A stretch of 64,000 bases of DNA from FEN-1297 sp964530445 (GCA_964530445.1 CAZHBJ010000001.1:5947-69946); one strand, 5' to 3'. Counted from the stretch's first letter, positions 38,057-48,323 are shown. Translations and numbers: made by a program. Notes: generated by a model not told the origin, from the sequence alone.

Positions 38057-39634
38057 ATGATAAAAGAAATTATAATCAGTTCTTCTACCACACAAACACG
38101 CGTTGCAATCACGGAAGATGGGAATTTAGTCGACTTTTTTGTCGATTATCCTGAAAACCGTAGAACGGTGGGGGATATTTATTTGGGGAAGGTTGCACGT
38201 GTTTTACCGGGCATTAAAGCTGCGTTTATAGATATTGGAATGAAGCATGATGCATTTCTTCATTTTTCCGATATCGGGGCTAGAACTACTCAATTTCAGG
38301 AAATGTTGGGTGACGATTCCGATGTAGATGAGGATGAAGAAGAAGATACCAATCATAAAAATAATAACCATTATAAAAGTGCAAGAAATGATTTTGCTAA
38401 AGAGGAGGTAGTTCCTAAACTCCATAAAGGCCAGGATATTTTAATCCAAATTACCAAAGAGCCGGTAAACAATAAAGGTGTAAGAGTTACATCCTCTGTT
38501 TCGCTTCCCGGGAGATTCTGCGTGCTTTTACCTTTCGATAATAAAGTCGGAGTTTCAAAAAGAATTTCGGACTACAGGGAACGAAGACGATTAAGACATA
38601 TTGCACGAGGTATTCTGCCGGAAAATTTCGGTTTAATAATTAGAACAGTTGCCAGGAACCAGACCGAAGAGTCCTTAAGAGATGATATGAATACACTCAT
38701 TAAAACCTGGGAACAAATTCAAAAAAATATAAAAACCGAAGAACCGCCTTCCCTAATTCATCAGGATCTTAATACAACTTCTAGCGTAATTAGAGATCTT
38801 TTTACTCCGGATGTATCCAAGGTTTTTATAGACTCCAAAAAGCTTTATAAACAAATTAAAAATTATGTAGAGGTTGTTCAGCCCGGACTTGCAGACAAGA
38901 TAGAATTATTCCGTTCAAACAATGCTATTTTCGATTCTTTTAAAGTGGAAGAACAGATAAAAACTTTAATGGGTCGAAAAGTTATGCTGCCCAGCGGCGG
39001 ATACTTAATTATAGAACATACCGAAGCAATGGTAGTAATTGATGTTAACAGCGGGAGATATGCTAAAAGTAAAGAACAGGAATTGAATTCCTTAAAAACC
39101 GATTTGGAAGCATCCAGAGAAATTGCAAGGCAGCTGCGGTTAAGAGATATCGGCGGAATAATAGTTATAGATTTTATCGATCTGGAGGATGAAAAAAACC
39201 GGAAAAAAATATTTGATGAACTAAAGAAAGAATTTAGAAAAGATCGAGCAAAAGTTTCAATATTGCCAATGTCAGATTTCGGTTTAGTGCAAATTACACG
39301 GCAGCGCATAAGGCAGAATATTATGCAGGCAATGAAGGAAGTCTGCCCGTACTGTCTGGGCACCGGTCTTCTTACAAAGCATTCCCATATTGTTTACGAT
39401 CTTGAAGGATGGATACAGAAGTTCAAGAAAATTTCCAATGAGAGATCACTGCTTATTAAATGTCATCCTTTGGTTGCATCAAAATTGAGAGAAAGTACAT
39501 TCAAATCCATATTCAAGCTGCAGCTTAAATATTTTGTAAGGTTAAAGCTGATTGAAGATGAAAGCATGTCTTTGGGACAGATAAAATTTTTCTCTAAAAA
39601 AACCCAACGGGAGTTAACGGAAGAAGTTAATTAA
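38057..39634 (+). CDS. Ribonuclease E/G family endoribonuclease
   Basis: 525 residues, RNase G length without the long RNase E scaffold tail. An S1 domain (about 35-125, interrupted by an Asp/Glu-rich insert near 90-110) precedes the catalytic core with metal-binding Asp329 (VVIDVNSG) and Asp372 (IVIDFIDLED), 43 residues apart as in RNase E. The zinc-link motif is CPYC (Cys430, Cys433). It makes single-strand cuts in mRNA decay and rRNA processing. Its location downstream of pnp, after a terminator, places two RNA-decay enzymes side by side. Confidence 0.94.
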   Translation: MIKEIIISSSTTQTRVAITEDGNLVDFFVDYPENRRTVGDIYLGKVARVLPGIKAAFIDIGMKHDAFLHFSDIGARTTQFQEMLGDDSDVDEDEEEDTNHKNNNHYKSARNDFAKEEVVPKLHKGQDILIQITKEPVNNKGVRVTSSVSLPGRFCVLLPFDNKVGVSKRISDYRERRRLRHIARGILPENFGLIIRTVARNQTEESLRDDMNTLIKTWEQIQKNIKTEEPPSLIHQDLNTTSSVIRDLFTPDVSKVFIDSKKLYKQIKNYVEVVQPGLADKIELFRSNNAIFDSFKVEEQIKTLMGRKVMLPSGGYLIIEHTEAMVVIDVNSGRYAKSKEQELNSLKTDLEASREIARQLRLRDIGGIIVIDFIDLEDEKNRKKIFDELKKEFRKDRAKVSILPMSDFGLVQITRQRIRQNIMQAMKEVCPYCLGTGLLTKHSHIVYDLEGWIQKFKKISNERSLLIKCHPLVASKLRESTFKSIFKLQLKYFVRLKLIEDESMSLGQIKFFSKKTQRELTEEVN

Positions 39635-39690
39635 AATTTTTAAATCAAAAAAATCCAATATTCATAAAAAACTGATTATTTTTAAATACA

Positions 39691-40773
39691 ATGAAGAAGA
39701 CAACATTTTATTCCATCCACGAAAAACTCGGTGCAAAGATTGTTGAATTTGCAGGTTATCTTATGCCTATTCAATATTCCTCTATTATTGCAGAACATAA
39801 GGCAGTAAGAAACTCCTCAGGCGTTTTTGATGTTTCGCATATGGGAGAAGTAATTGTTTCCGGGGATAAAGCGCTGGATTTTGTTCAATATATAACTGTT
39901 AACGATGCTTCAAAGCTTACTCCGGGAAGAGTTCAATATTCCGCTATGTGTTACAATGACGGCGGCATAGTTGACGACTTATTAGTATACAGGCTGTCTG
40001 ATAATGAGTTTATGCTTGTTATAAATGCTTCAAACATTGAAAAAGATTTTAACTGGATGACCGGGAATAACAAATTTAATGTTAAGCTAGATAATCAAAG
40101 CGATGAGTATTCCCTTTTAGCTGTCCAAGGTCCCAATGCTAAAGACATATTACAAAAAATATGTGTAAGTGAATTGGATTTGGAATATTACCATTTTTTT
40201 AATGCTAAAATTGCCGGTTATGATATGCTGGTTTCTAGGACAGGGTATACAGGTGAACTGGGATATGAATTATATTTCAAAGGCGATGAAAAAATAGCTG
40301 AAGATGTTTGGAATAAACTCTTTGAAGCCGGGAAAGATTTCGGTTTACAGGCTGTCGGTTTAGGAGCAAGAGATTCATTAAGATTGGAAATGGGATTTTG
40401 CTTATACGGTAATGATATAGATAAAACAACGAATCCGCTCGAAGCAGGACTGGGATGGATTACAAAATTGAACAAAGATGATTTTATCGGGAAGGAATCA
40501 TTAATACAAGTAAAAAAAGACGGGTTAAAGAGAAAATTAACTGCGATGATTTCGGATGAAAAATCTTTTCCGCGTCACGGATACGATTTAACGGTGAACA
40601 ATAAAAAGGTGGGTACAATCACAAGCGGAACTGTAAGTCCAATACTTGACAAACCAATAGCTCTTGGTTATGTTGATGCAGAATATGTAAATGATAATTC
40701 AACAATTAATTTTTTAATACGCGGAAAGGAAATCCCGGCAAGAATTGTTAAGCTTCCGTTCGTTAAAAAATAA
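39691..40773 (+). CDS. gcvT: Glycine cleavage system aminomethyltransferase (T protein)
   Basis: 360 residues, full length. Conserved stretches include FAGYLMPIQYSSIIAEHKAV, VFDVSHMGEV, SRTGYTGELGYELY and ARDSLRLEMGFCLYGNDID. It transfers the methylene group of glycine to tetrahydrofolate. The H and P proteins are not in the window. It lies 56 bases after the RNase gene and 14 before comB. No glycine riboswitch fits in the upstream gap. Confidence 0.96.
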   Translation: MKKTTFYSIHEKLGAKIVEFAGYLMPIQYSSIIAEHKAVRNSSGVFDVSHMGEVIVSGDKALDFVQYITVNDASKLTPGRVQYSAMCYNDGGIVDDLLVYRLSDNEFMLVINASNIEKDFNWMTGNNKFNVKLDNQSDEYSLLAVQGPNAKDILQKICVSELDLEYYHFFNAKIAGYDMLVSRTGYTGELGYELYFKGDEKIAEDVWNKLFEAGKDFGLQAVGLGARDSLRLEMGFCLYGNDIDKTTNPLEAGLGWITKLNKDDFIGKESLIQVKKDGLKRKLTAMISDEKSFPRHGYDLTVNNKKVGTITSGTVSPILDKPIALGYVDAEYVNDNSTINFLIRGKEIPARIVKLPFVKK

Positions 40774-40787
40774 AAAGCACAAGTAAC

Positions 40788-41546
40788 ATGAAGATTAATG
40801 TACTTCTTTCTCCTATTAGTGTTGATGAACTTTATTTTACCGGTAAGACTACCGTAGTTATCGATATACTTAGAGCTACAACTACTATTATTTCCGCATT
40901 AGGCAACGGGGCCAAAGAAATAATTCCTGTTGCAACTGTTGAATTTGCCGTTAAGGTTTCCGGCGGAATGTTCGGAGGTCAAACATTGCTCGGAGGTGAA
41001 CGCAATACTAAAAAAATTGAAGGTTTTGCTCTCGGTAATTCCCCTATGGAATATTCCGAAGATATTATCTCGGGAAAGTCTATAATTTTATATACAACAA
41101 ACGGGACAAAGGCAATTGTTAAAGCTAAATTTTCCGGCGAGCTTTTTATTTGTGCTTTCTCCAATATTTCGGCTCTTGCTGAACATCTTGTAAAACTAAA
41201 TAAGGACGTTGAAATATTATGTGCTGGCAGGTTAAATAATTTTTCTATGGAAGATACTGTTTGTGCCGGGAAATTGATAAACGAAATTGTAAAGCTTAAC
41301 AATGATACAATTTTAACGGACTCCGCTATAGCAAGCGTTTCTTTAAATAAATCATTCGGAAAAAGCTTATTGAAAATGCTTAAAGAGACCGAGCACGGCA
41401 AACTTCTTATTGAAAACGGATATGAAGAAGATTTAAAATTTTGCAGTAAATTAAATACTACCGATTCAATTCCATATTTTACGGGGAATATACTTAAATT
41501 AATTACCAACAATAAAGATATCTCTTCCAGCGAACACGAGAATTAA
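40788..41546 (+). CDS. 2-phosphosulfolactate phosphatase family protein (ComB)
   Basis: 252 residues. The start VVIDILRATTTIISALGNGA and the middle SIILYTTNGTKAI and CAGRLNNFSMEDTVCAGKLI are the hallmarks of the ComB fold, a magnesium-dependent acid phosphatase named from coenzyme M synthesis. Coenzyme M is not expected here, and no other sulfolactate gene is seen, so the true substrate may differ. It is translated within 14 bases of gcvT and 11 bases before ftsK. Confidence 0.88.
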   Translation: MKINVLLSPISVDELYFTGKTTVVIDILRATTTIISALGNGAKEIIPVATVEFAVKVSGGMFGGQTLLGGERNTKKIEGFALGNSPMEYSEDIISGKSIILYTTNGTKAIVKAKFSGELFICAFSNISALAEHLVKLNKDVEILCAGRLNNFSMEDTVCAGKLINEIVKLNNDTILTDSAIASVSLNKSFGKSLLKMLKETEHGKLLIENGYEEDLKFCSKLNTTDSIPYFTGNILKLITNNKDISSSEHEN

Positions 41547-41557
41547 ATAAATTAGAA

Positions 41558-44023
41558 ATGGCTGCAAAGAAAAAAGCTAAGATAAATAAGAGTACCGGCA
41601 AAGAGAAATATTTTGTTATATCACCGGAAAAGAAAAAAAAGATAGCCGGTATACTGCTTATCCTGTTCTCGGTTATTCTTCTTTTAAGTATTGTTTCATA
41701 TTCAAGATTCGATAAGGCAAATCTTAATTATAAATTTTCGGATTTATTCAAAGTTTTCGGATCCAACTCAAACTTTATTCATAAAGCCGATACTACGCAT
41801 AACTGGCTCGGAATATTCGGCGCATATATTTCCGATTTCTTTATAAACTCAACTCTCGGTGTATTCTCTTCGGTATTTCCGCTTATATTTTTTCTGTGGG
41901 GAGTTTCCTTTATTCATAAAATTAACTTCAGAAAGCTAATTAATTATACTAATTTCCTTCTAATTACCGGAATAATTCTCTCGACCTTCTTCGGTATTTT
42001 GTTGAGTCATTATAAAGTTTTTACGAGTGCTTATGAATTATCCGGTTCCGTAGGCGGTTACCTGGGAGAAGCATTAAGCCGGCTGCTTGGCGGTATCGGG
42101 GGAATCTTCTTTTTAATAACGGCAAGTACAATATTATTAATATTTGCCTTCGATATTAAGATTGAAAAAATAGTTTTATTCTTTAAGAACGCTTTGCTCG
42201 CATCAGAAAGTGCGGTTAAAAATGAACCTGAGAGCAGCAGTCCGGCTAATCAAAATAATTCCAACATAAATAAAATTAAAGAATTAGGTAAGGAAAAGAA
42301 AAAGAAGAAAAAGCTCACTAAAAAAGAAGATGTATCTGCTGCAGAGCTGATGGAAGCCGAAGCTAAACAAACAAACATTAAGATAGTCCGTAAAAATGAT
42401 ATACCTTCAAAGCCTGAAGTTAATGAAGTTCAAAACGAAGAAAATAAAAAAGTTGATCTTGAAAAAACCGGTGAAATAAACGTAAAAGAAATAAACAGGG
42501 AAAAGGAAGCGGAACTTCCAAATCAATGGGAAGAAAAAATAAGTTTTAAAAATCCCGGCCTCGATTTGCTCGAACCTATACAGGAAGAAAATTTTAAAGT
42601 TGCGGAAGAAGAACTTAAACGTAATGCGGAACTGCTTAAAGAAAAATTAAAATTGTTCGACATAGATATTGAAGATATTACCGTAACACCCGGACCGGTT
42701 GTAACGCTTTATGAAATTGTTCCGGCACCCGGAGTTAAAATTAGCCGGATTGTCGGCCTTGAACATGACATTGCTTTGGCATTGGCTGCCAGAGGTATTA
42801 GGATTATTGCACCGATTCCGGGAAAAAGTGCAATCGGTGTTGAAATACCAAATGCGGTAGCTTCATTGGTTAATGCACGATCTGTCCTTGGTAAAATATC
42901 GGAATCAAAAGCCGAGCTGCCTGTTGCACTGGGCAAAACTATAAACGGCGATGTTTATGTAACCGATTTATCAAAAATGCCGCATCTTTTAATTGCAGGT
43001 TCAACAGGTTCGGGAAAAAGTGTCGGTATAAACATGATTATTGCAAGCCTGCTTTATACTAAAATGCCTTCGGAAGTTAAGCTGATAATGATTGATCCCA
43101 AGAAGATTGAGCTGTCGTTTTATAATAAATTACGCCGTCATTATCTTGCAGTATCTCCGGATCTTGAAGAAGAAATAATAACAAATCCACAAAATGCGGT
43201 TTTACTTCTTAAGTCCGTTGAGTTTGAGATGGAAAAGCGTTACGATAAGCTTGCAAAGGCTGGAGTTAGAAATATTGTAGATTATAATCAAAAGGTTCAA
43301 GATCCAAAGCGAAGACCAAAAGATACCGATGAAATTAAACATCATCCCATTCCGTATCTGGTTGTAATAATTGATGAGCTTGCGGATTTAATGATTACTG
43401 CAGGTAAAGAAGTTGAAGAGCCAATTGCAAGACTTGCTCAATTAGCAAGAGCGGTAGGTATTCATCTTGTACTTGCAACGCAAAGACCTTCGGTAAATGT
43501 TATTACAGGTGTTATTAAGGCAAACTTTAGCGCAAGAATTGCTTACCAGGTAGCAACCAAAATCGATTCAAGAACAATACTTGATATGAACGGGGCAGAA
43601 CAGCTTCTTGGTAAAGGCGATATGCTTTTTCTGCCGACCGGTTCTCCGAAACCTATTCGTATTCAAAACGCTTTTATTTCTACTGATGAAGTTGAAAGAT
43701 TAACCGATTATATTCAGAAGCAGCCGGCATTCTCAAAACCGTTTTTCCTTCCTTCATTATATGATAAGAAGAAACAATCATCGAGCGGATTTTTATCCGA
43801 TCTTGACCCGATGTTTGAAGATGCGGCGAGAGTAATTGTAAGACATCAGCAGGGTTCCGTATCACTGCTCCAAAGAAGATTAAAGCTAGGTTATTCAAGA
43901 GCTGCCAGAATTGTTGATCAGCTGGAGGAGGCTGGTGTTGTGGGCCCGAACGACGGCAGCAAGGCGCGCACCGTACTTGTAGAAAATGAAGAGCAGCTTG
44001 AGACTATTTTGCGGTCACTTTAA
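41558..44023 (+). CDS. ftsK: DNA translocase FtsK
   Basis: 821 residues. Four N-terminal membrane helices (about 28-200) are followed by a Lys/Glu-rich linker (about 220-340), the alpha/beta motor and a C-terminal winged-helix gamma domain (VSLLQRRLKLGYSRAARIVD). Walker A is GSTGSGKS (481-488) and Walker B is LVVIIDELADL. It pumps chromosomal DNA through the division septum and directs XerCD recombination at dif. It is the last gene of the plus-strand run and converges on the LapA-like gene. Confidence 0.97.
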   Translation: MAAKKKAKINKSTGKEKYFVISPEKKKKIAGILLILFSVILLLSIVSYSRFDKANLNYKFSDLFKVFGSNSNFIHKADTTHNWLGIFGAYISDFFINSTLGVFSSVFPLIFFLWGVSFIHKINFRKLINYTNFLLITGIILSTFFGILLSHYKVFTSAYELSGSVGGYLGEALSRLLGGIGGIFFLITASTILLIFAFDIKIEKIVLFFKNALLASESAVKNEPESSSPANQNNSNINKIKELGKEKKKKKKLTKKEDVSAAELMEAEAKQTNIKIVRKNDIPSKPEVNEVQNEENKKVDLEKTGEINVKEINREKEAELPNQWEEKISFKNPGLDLLEPIQEENFKVAEEELKRNAELLKEKLKLFDIDIEDITVTPGPVVTLYEIVPAPGVKISRIVGLEHDIALALAARGIRIIAPIPGKSAIGVEIPNAVASLVNARSVLGKISESKAELPVALGKTINGDVYVTDLSKMPHLLIAGSTGSGKSVGINMIIASLLYTKMPSEVKLIMIDPKKIELSFYNKLRRHYLAVSPDLEEEIITNPQNAVLLLKSVEFEMEKRYDKLAKAGVRNIVDYNQKVQDPKRRPKDTDEIKHHPIPYLVVIIDELADLMITAGKEVEEPIARLAQLARAVGIHLVLATQRPSVNVITGVIKANFSARIAYQVATKIDSRTILDMNGAEQLLGKGDMLFLPTGSPKPIRIQNAFISTDEVERLTDYIQKQPAFSKPFFLPSLYDKKKQSSSGFLSDLDPMFEDAARVIVRHQQGSVSLLQRRLKLGYSRAARIVDQLEEAGVVGPNDGSKARTVLVENEEQLETILRSL

Positions 44024-44038
44024 ATGTAATTGTCTTTT

Positions 44039-44293
44039 TTAATTATTCTCTTCCGGATTTTCCTTTTCCAATATATTATTATTTGATTGCTCCTTTTTCT
44101 TAGTACCGCTGAACATACTTACCAAAATAAGACCGATAATGAGTCCGATTAAAAATGTAATTGAAATTACAACAATAGTCGACATCTCGAATTTCCAGAA
44201 TAAAACATTTAAAGGAATTATGTTCGTATTTTGAGAAACGAAAACCGTAAAAAGAATTATAATTATCACAAGAATTATAATTTTAGCTTTCAT
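44039..44293 (-). CDS. LapA/DUF1049-domain small membrane protein
   Basis: 84 residues with two membrane helices (about 4-22 and 39-62) separated by the conserved QNTNIIPLNVLFWKFEMS, and a polar tail. This is the LapA/YciS layout; in E. coli the homologue helps control lipopolysaccharide assembly. It converges with ftsK (16-base gap). The specific role here is unproven. Confidence 0.8.
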   Translation of the reverse strand: MKAKIIILVIIIILFTVFVSQNTNIIPLNVLFWKFEMSTIVVISITFLIGLIIGLILVSMFSGTKKKEQSNNNILEKENPEENN

Positions 44294-44496
44294 CTTTTAA
44301 TCTTTCGAGCTATTTATTAAATAAAGCTGCATTTATTTTAAATAAGCGACTATAAAAAATTAGTAAAATAGAATTATAAAATAAAGATGTTAAGAATATT
44401 GCTTAGAAGCTAATCCTTTTCCCTTTTTATAAAATTAAAAATTTGCAAAAAAGTTTAGGCAAATAAAATTGTTAGTCTGTTTTAATTAAAATGAAA

Positions 44497-45192
44497 TTAG
44501 TTCTTTAATAACTTGCCGGCCAATATTTTCATTTTGTTTTTTACTTCATGCTCTTGTTCTTTATCCATTTTTAATGATTGGATGGATTTAAAGTCATCAT
44601 AAGCATCTTCGTTTAAGCCGAGATCAAAAAGTACATCTGCAAAGTAAATTCTGAAAGCGGCTATTTTGTTTGTCTCGGGATATTTCCTAAAAGTTTCTTT
44701 TGCATCAACCACAGCGGATTCTTTAAATCCGCTTTCCGCAAGCTGAACCGCACCGTTTAGTCTTTTAATTCCGAAATTATCCGATTTAACAATCGGTGTT
44801 TTGATGCCATTAATCTCTGCACCGTATACGGCTGTGTTTTTAGAATTTAACTTCTCGTTTTTCTTAGGCGCATTAAGCATATCTTCCATTGCAAGCGCAA
44901 GGATTAAATCGTTTACAGTCATCTTTTTTATACGTGATAACGGCAGCACCGAAAAGCTTTTTAATTTTAAATTAATATTTTCACCGGACAACCGGATAGA
45001 AGAATTCCTTCCCGTTGAAATTACGGTATTGGCTGATAAAGATTTACCGTTTGAAACACTAACCCAGTTTTCGCTGGTTCCAATTTGTGCGGTAACATTG
45101 CCTTCAACATTATCAGCTTCAAATGTTTGGGCTGATAAAAATCCTGCACATATAAAAAATATAACAATTATTGTTTTCATCTTTTCCCTCAA
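44497..45192 (-). CDS. Exported FecR-domain protein
   Basis: 231 residues. The signal peptide ends near FLSAQ. Met5 is an equally good start. A FecR-like beta domain (about 25-105: VEGNVTAQIGTSENWVSVSNGKSL; VISTGRNSSIRL) is followed by a helical TPR-like C-terminal half (about 140-230). It has no TonB or sigma partner next to it, so the FecR fold is probably structural or peptidoglycan-related. It lies 32 bases after the barrel/transglutaminase-like gene in a three-gene operon. Confidence 0.72.
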   Translation of the reverse strand: MREKMKTIIVIFFICAGFLSAQTFEADNVEGNVTAQIGTSENWVSVSNGKSLSANTVISTGRNSSIRLSGENINLKLKSFSVLPLSRIKKMTVNDLILALAMEDMLNAPKKNEKLNSKNTAVYGAEINGIKTPIVKSDNFGIKRLNGAVQLAESGFKESAVVDAKETFRKYPETNKIAAFRIYFADVLFDLGLNEDAYDDFKSIQSLKMDKEQEHEVKNKMKILAGKLLKN

Positions 45193-45224
45193 TTAAATCC
45201 ATTAATAAAAATCATTTTTTCAAA

Positions 45225-47222
45225 TTAATAAACGTCTACAATTTCTACATTCCCTTTTGCAATTCCCAGTTCATTTAAAGCATCGTTATTAAATTTTTGC
45301 GAACCCAAATCCCAAGCAGTATCAAAGTTGGTTAAAGAAGTGGTTTCCACGGGTATCCAAACCTCATCGACCCCGTTCTCATTTTTCCTTATGAAATATT
45401 TTCTATCATTTTTAGTTATCAGTTTCGCCTGATCGGGAGAAAGCTGTGTATTAATAAGTATATTAACATGGCCGATACCGTCAACAGGTTTATAATCCAC
45501 AAGTGCTGTTTGAATCCCTATACTTTCCAGCAAAGAACTATAGCAAACACTTAAGTCATCGCAATTGCCGCCTTTTAACTTTAATGTTTCATGTGGGAAC
45601 TGTACATAATCGGACTCGGCTCTTGGCGTGGATGTGTATACCAATTTCTTAACAAAATTGTTAAACAAAATTTTTGCCTTATAAAAAATAGATACTGCAT
45701 AGGAAAGCGTATCCAGCTCTTTTTTATATTTACTTAAAATATTTTTTGAATAATCCATTGAGTACTGAAGATCTCTTTTAATAAAATATCTTAAATAAAT
45801 TACCTTGCCGTTCCAGGCATTTATCCCGTTTACTAAAATCGGTTTTTGCAGTCTATCGTCAAGATTATTGTCTTTAGTGGTTAAGTAAAAATCCACATAA
45901 GAAATTCCTGGTTTGGTTTTATTGTAAGATTCCGGGATGATGGTAAAAAAAGGAACATCTACGGTGTCTTTAGGGGGAATCTTAACCGGGGGAGAATCGA
46001 TTTTATCTCCGTTTACTCCTTCAATTTTACTCGATGGTTTTATAGTAATATAATGATCGGTTAAATTGGCTACCTTACATGACGCAAACGGCTTTGTTAA
46101 ATAATTATCGGTAAGTGTCGGGTAAATTTCATTTAAAATTTTTCCATCTACAAATTCTGCCGTTTTAGTTGATATGGTATTTAGAGTAAATGTTAATGTT
46201 AATACTGCTTTATCATAACTATACCGGTTGTTTATAATATTATTTATTCCTTTATTCATAAAAGTTAAAAAAGAATTCGAAACATTCCGGTTTGAAAAAT
46301 ATTTTACTCCCGAAAGTGTAATTCCAAATAATTTGGACGAATATGCCACCGCCGGTTCTATCCCTGCAATGTAAGGATTTTGAAAATGGTCATGAAATGC
46401 AGTTAATCCTATTCCTATTTGGCCGCCGAATGCTTGTATGTAGCTGTTAATTCCTGCCTGGAAAGCATTTTCAGTTTCGTATAGAAAATTTAAACCTAAT
46501 TGTTTTGCCGGGCTGTAGGAAATTCCAAGAAGTGCTCCTTTCGGCTTTTTAATTTCATATTGTGCAATGTCGGAGCCTACAGTATTTTCATTTAAATCGA
46601 GAAGATTTATTGAAGATAATGAAAGCAGAATGTTGCCGGCAGGGGAATAATTAATTCCGATATCCCCGCGCCAAAAGTTTGCATTTTCAATTTGGTTTTG
46701 GCTAATTAAATACACAGTATCGGAGAAAACCGGAAGTACCGATTCCTGATTAATTTGCTGTTTGAAATAACGAAGACTGAATCCGGCACTTACGTTGTCG
46801 GAGAATTTATATGAATAACCTAAGCCGAATAGTTCTTTATAAGTAAGTTTTGTATTAAGTGATTGTGCGGAGGAATCTTGCAGGATGATAGACTGCCCGT
46901 TATTAAATACAAATTCTTTTTGATATCCCGGTGTATACCTTAGGGTAATAAAATGATTACCGAGCTTTTTTGATAATGATATAAGATACAGGTTTGAAGT
47001 TGAATTATTTGCAAACTCGTCTCCGTAGGAAAGTGTTAAACCCCAATCTTTAAGCGAAATAAAATTGGAAGGACTGCTTTCAAAGCTGTTCATCAATGAA
47101 TATTCACTTTTATCCGGATTCCAGTATCCCGTTAATCCGAACGAACTTTGCGCCCATATCTTAACCGTACTTATCATTAAAGTAATTATTACTAAATAAA
47201 ATGTAAATAATATTTTCTTCAA
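45225..47222 (-). CDS. Outer membrane barrel-like protein with C-terminal transglutaminase-like domain
   Basis: 665 residues. After a signal peptide (about 1-25, ending IWAQ), residues about 30-350 show repeated amphipathic strands like an outer membrane barrel (GLGYSYKFSDNVSAGFSLRYF). A beta-rich middle follows. The C-terminal 140 residues form a transglutaminase/cysteine-protease-like domain: GNCDDLSVCYSSLLESIGI with Cys554, GIGHVNILI with His585 and a VWIPVETT strand. The Cys-His pair suggests an active enzyme, perhaps acting on surface or periplasmic proteins. I do not recognise a named family for the whole chain. It overlaps the lipoprotein gene upstream by 4 bases. Confidence 0.7.
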   Translation of the reverse strand: MKKILFTFYLVIITLMISTVKIWAQSSFGLTGYWNPDKSEYSLMNSFESSPSNFISLKDWGLTLSYGDEFANNSTSNLYLISLSKKLGNHFITLRYTPGYQKEFVFNNGQSIILQDSSAQSLNTKLTYKELFGLGYSYKFSDNVSAGFSLRYFKQQINQESVLPVFSDTVYLISQNQIENANFWRGDIGINYSPAGNILLSLSSINLLDLNENTVGSDIAQYEIKKPKGALLGISYSPAKQLGLNFLYETENAFQAGINSYIQAFGGQIGIGLTAFHDHFQNPYIAGIEPAVAYSSKLFGITLSGVKYFSNRNVSNSFLTFMNKGINNIINNRYSYDKAVLTLTFTLNTISTKTAEFVDGKILNEIYPTLTDNYLTKPFASCKVANLTDHYITIKPSSKIEGVNGDKIDSPPVKIPPKDTVDVPFFTIIPESYNKTKPGISYVDFYLTTKDNNLDDRLQKPILVNGINAWNGKVIYLRYFIKRDLQYSMDYSKNILSKYKKELDTLSYAVSIFYKAKILFNNFVKKLVYTSTPRAESDYVQFPHETLKLKGGNCDDLSVCYSSLLESIGIQTALVDYKPVDGIGHVNILINTQLSPDQAKLITKNDRKYFIRKNENGVDEVWIPVETTSLTNFDTAWDLGSQKFNNDALNELGIAKGNVEIVDVY

Positions 47223-48142
47223 GGAATATCTAGGATTATACTATGAATACTTTGTGACGATACCAATATATTATTTCCGTCGGCATTTTTAGTTGCTGTG
47301 TATGCTCTTACAAATGAAAAGACAATTTTGTCGTATTTGTTTGAAGGAATTGAATTAAGCAGCTTATCCGGAATAATTAATTTCCCGCTGTCATTCCCGG
47401 TAATTTTAAATAACGGAATCGGATTCTTTTGGTTCCTTGCTATTACACCCAATATAATATCAATGTGTTTTTGATAAGCAGAATTCCAGTTAAGTTCCGC
47501 TGCAAGAGTTTTATCCTTTAGTCTGCCTGTTAACTTAACTTTCCCGACAACTTCCGGAGGAGTAGCAATATCAAAATCGATGGATTTACCGAATGTTGTT
47601 GATATTTGAAATTTTATGGATGAATTATACGGGAAATTGAACCGGTACATTGGATTGAACATTCGGCTGCTTAAAATATATCTGTCTCCCAGCAATGTAT
47701 CTATAAAATGACCCAGGTAATGATACCTAACTCTAAAGGGGATCAATCTTGCATGGTGATAATCGAATTGAATATCACCCGGCAATATGGTATGATAGCC
47801 AATAATTCTGCCATTTAAACCTCTAACCGGACTTTTTTTATCTAAAAATAAAGCTTGGGCAGAAGATATTTTTTCTGTATAAGAATTAAAAGTAATCTTT
47901 GTACCGACCACATAAATAATACTGGCGTAAGCAGTATCGGAAACGGCAACGCCGGTTGTATCAAATCCGTTATTATATAAACCATCGGAGGTATCTTTAG
48001 AAGCAACTTGAATCTGGATCGGGGCTTGGCTGCTGCTATTACCCTGAACTAATTCGGTCGGCGCCGGGCTGTCGCATCCGTTAAAAATCGAAACGGCGGC
48101 AAAAAGTAATATGATTAAATTATAAATAATTATATTTTTCAT
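47219..48142 (-). CDS. Putative lipoprotein of unknown function
   Basis: 307 residues from the ATG at 48142 (MKNIIIYNLIILLFAAVSIF), giving a lipoprotein signal with Cys23 (FNGC). Upstream in-frame ATGs at 48154 and 48208 would spoil it. The rest is a beta-rich polar domain with no recognised motif. Its stop overlaps the start of the barrel/transglutaminase-like gene by 4 bases, so the two are probably partners on the envelope. Confidence 0.65.
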   Translation of the reverse strand: MKNIIIYNLIILLFAAVSIFNGCDSPAPTELVQGNSSSQAPIQIQVASKDTSDGLYNNGFDTTGVAVSDTAYASIIYVVGTKITFNSYTEKISSAQALFLDKKSPVRGLNGRIIGYHTILPGDIQFDYHHARLIPFRVRYHYLGHFIDTLLGDRYILSSRMFNPMYRFNFPYNSSIKFQISTTFGKSIDFDIATPPEVVGKVKLTGRLKDKTLAAELNWNSAYQKHIDIILGVIARNQKNPIPLFKITGNDSGKLIIPDKLLNSIPSNKYDKIVFSFVRAYTATKNADGNNILVSSQSIHSIILDIP

Positions 48143-48323
48143 CTTATTCAACATAATATTGCAATAATTTATTTTCAATCTAATTAATGTGAAATAGCCC
48201 TGGCACACACTATTGGTTTATCTAATTTTCGCATAAATAAAGTCACAAATAATTAAATTCTCCCCGCCCTAGATTTACGGGGAGAATTATTTTTTAATTA
48301 ACTATTTCAGAATATTTAAGAGC

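Noticed and set aside
37870..38154. 94-codon open frame upstream of the RNase E/G gene
   Set aside because: It overlaps the RNase start in another frame, shows no family features and has no ribosome-binding site; it is better explained as AT-rich leader sequence.
39635..39690. Glycine riboswitch before gcvT
   Set aside because: The gap is only 56 AT-rich bases, too short for one aptamer, and no conserved glycine-aptamer words are present.
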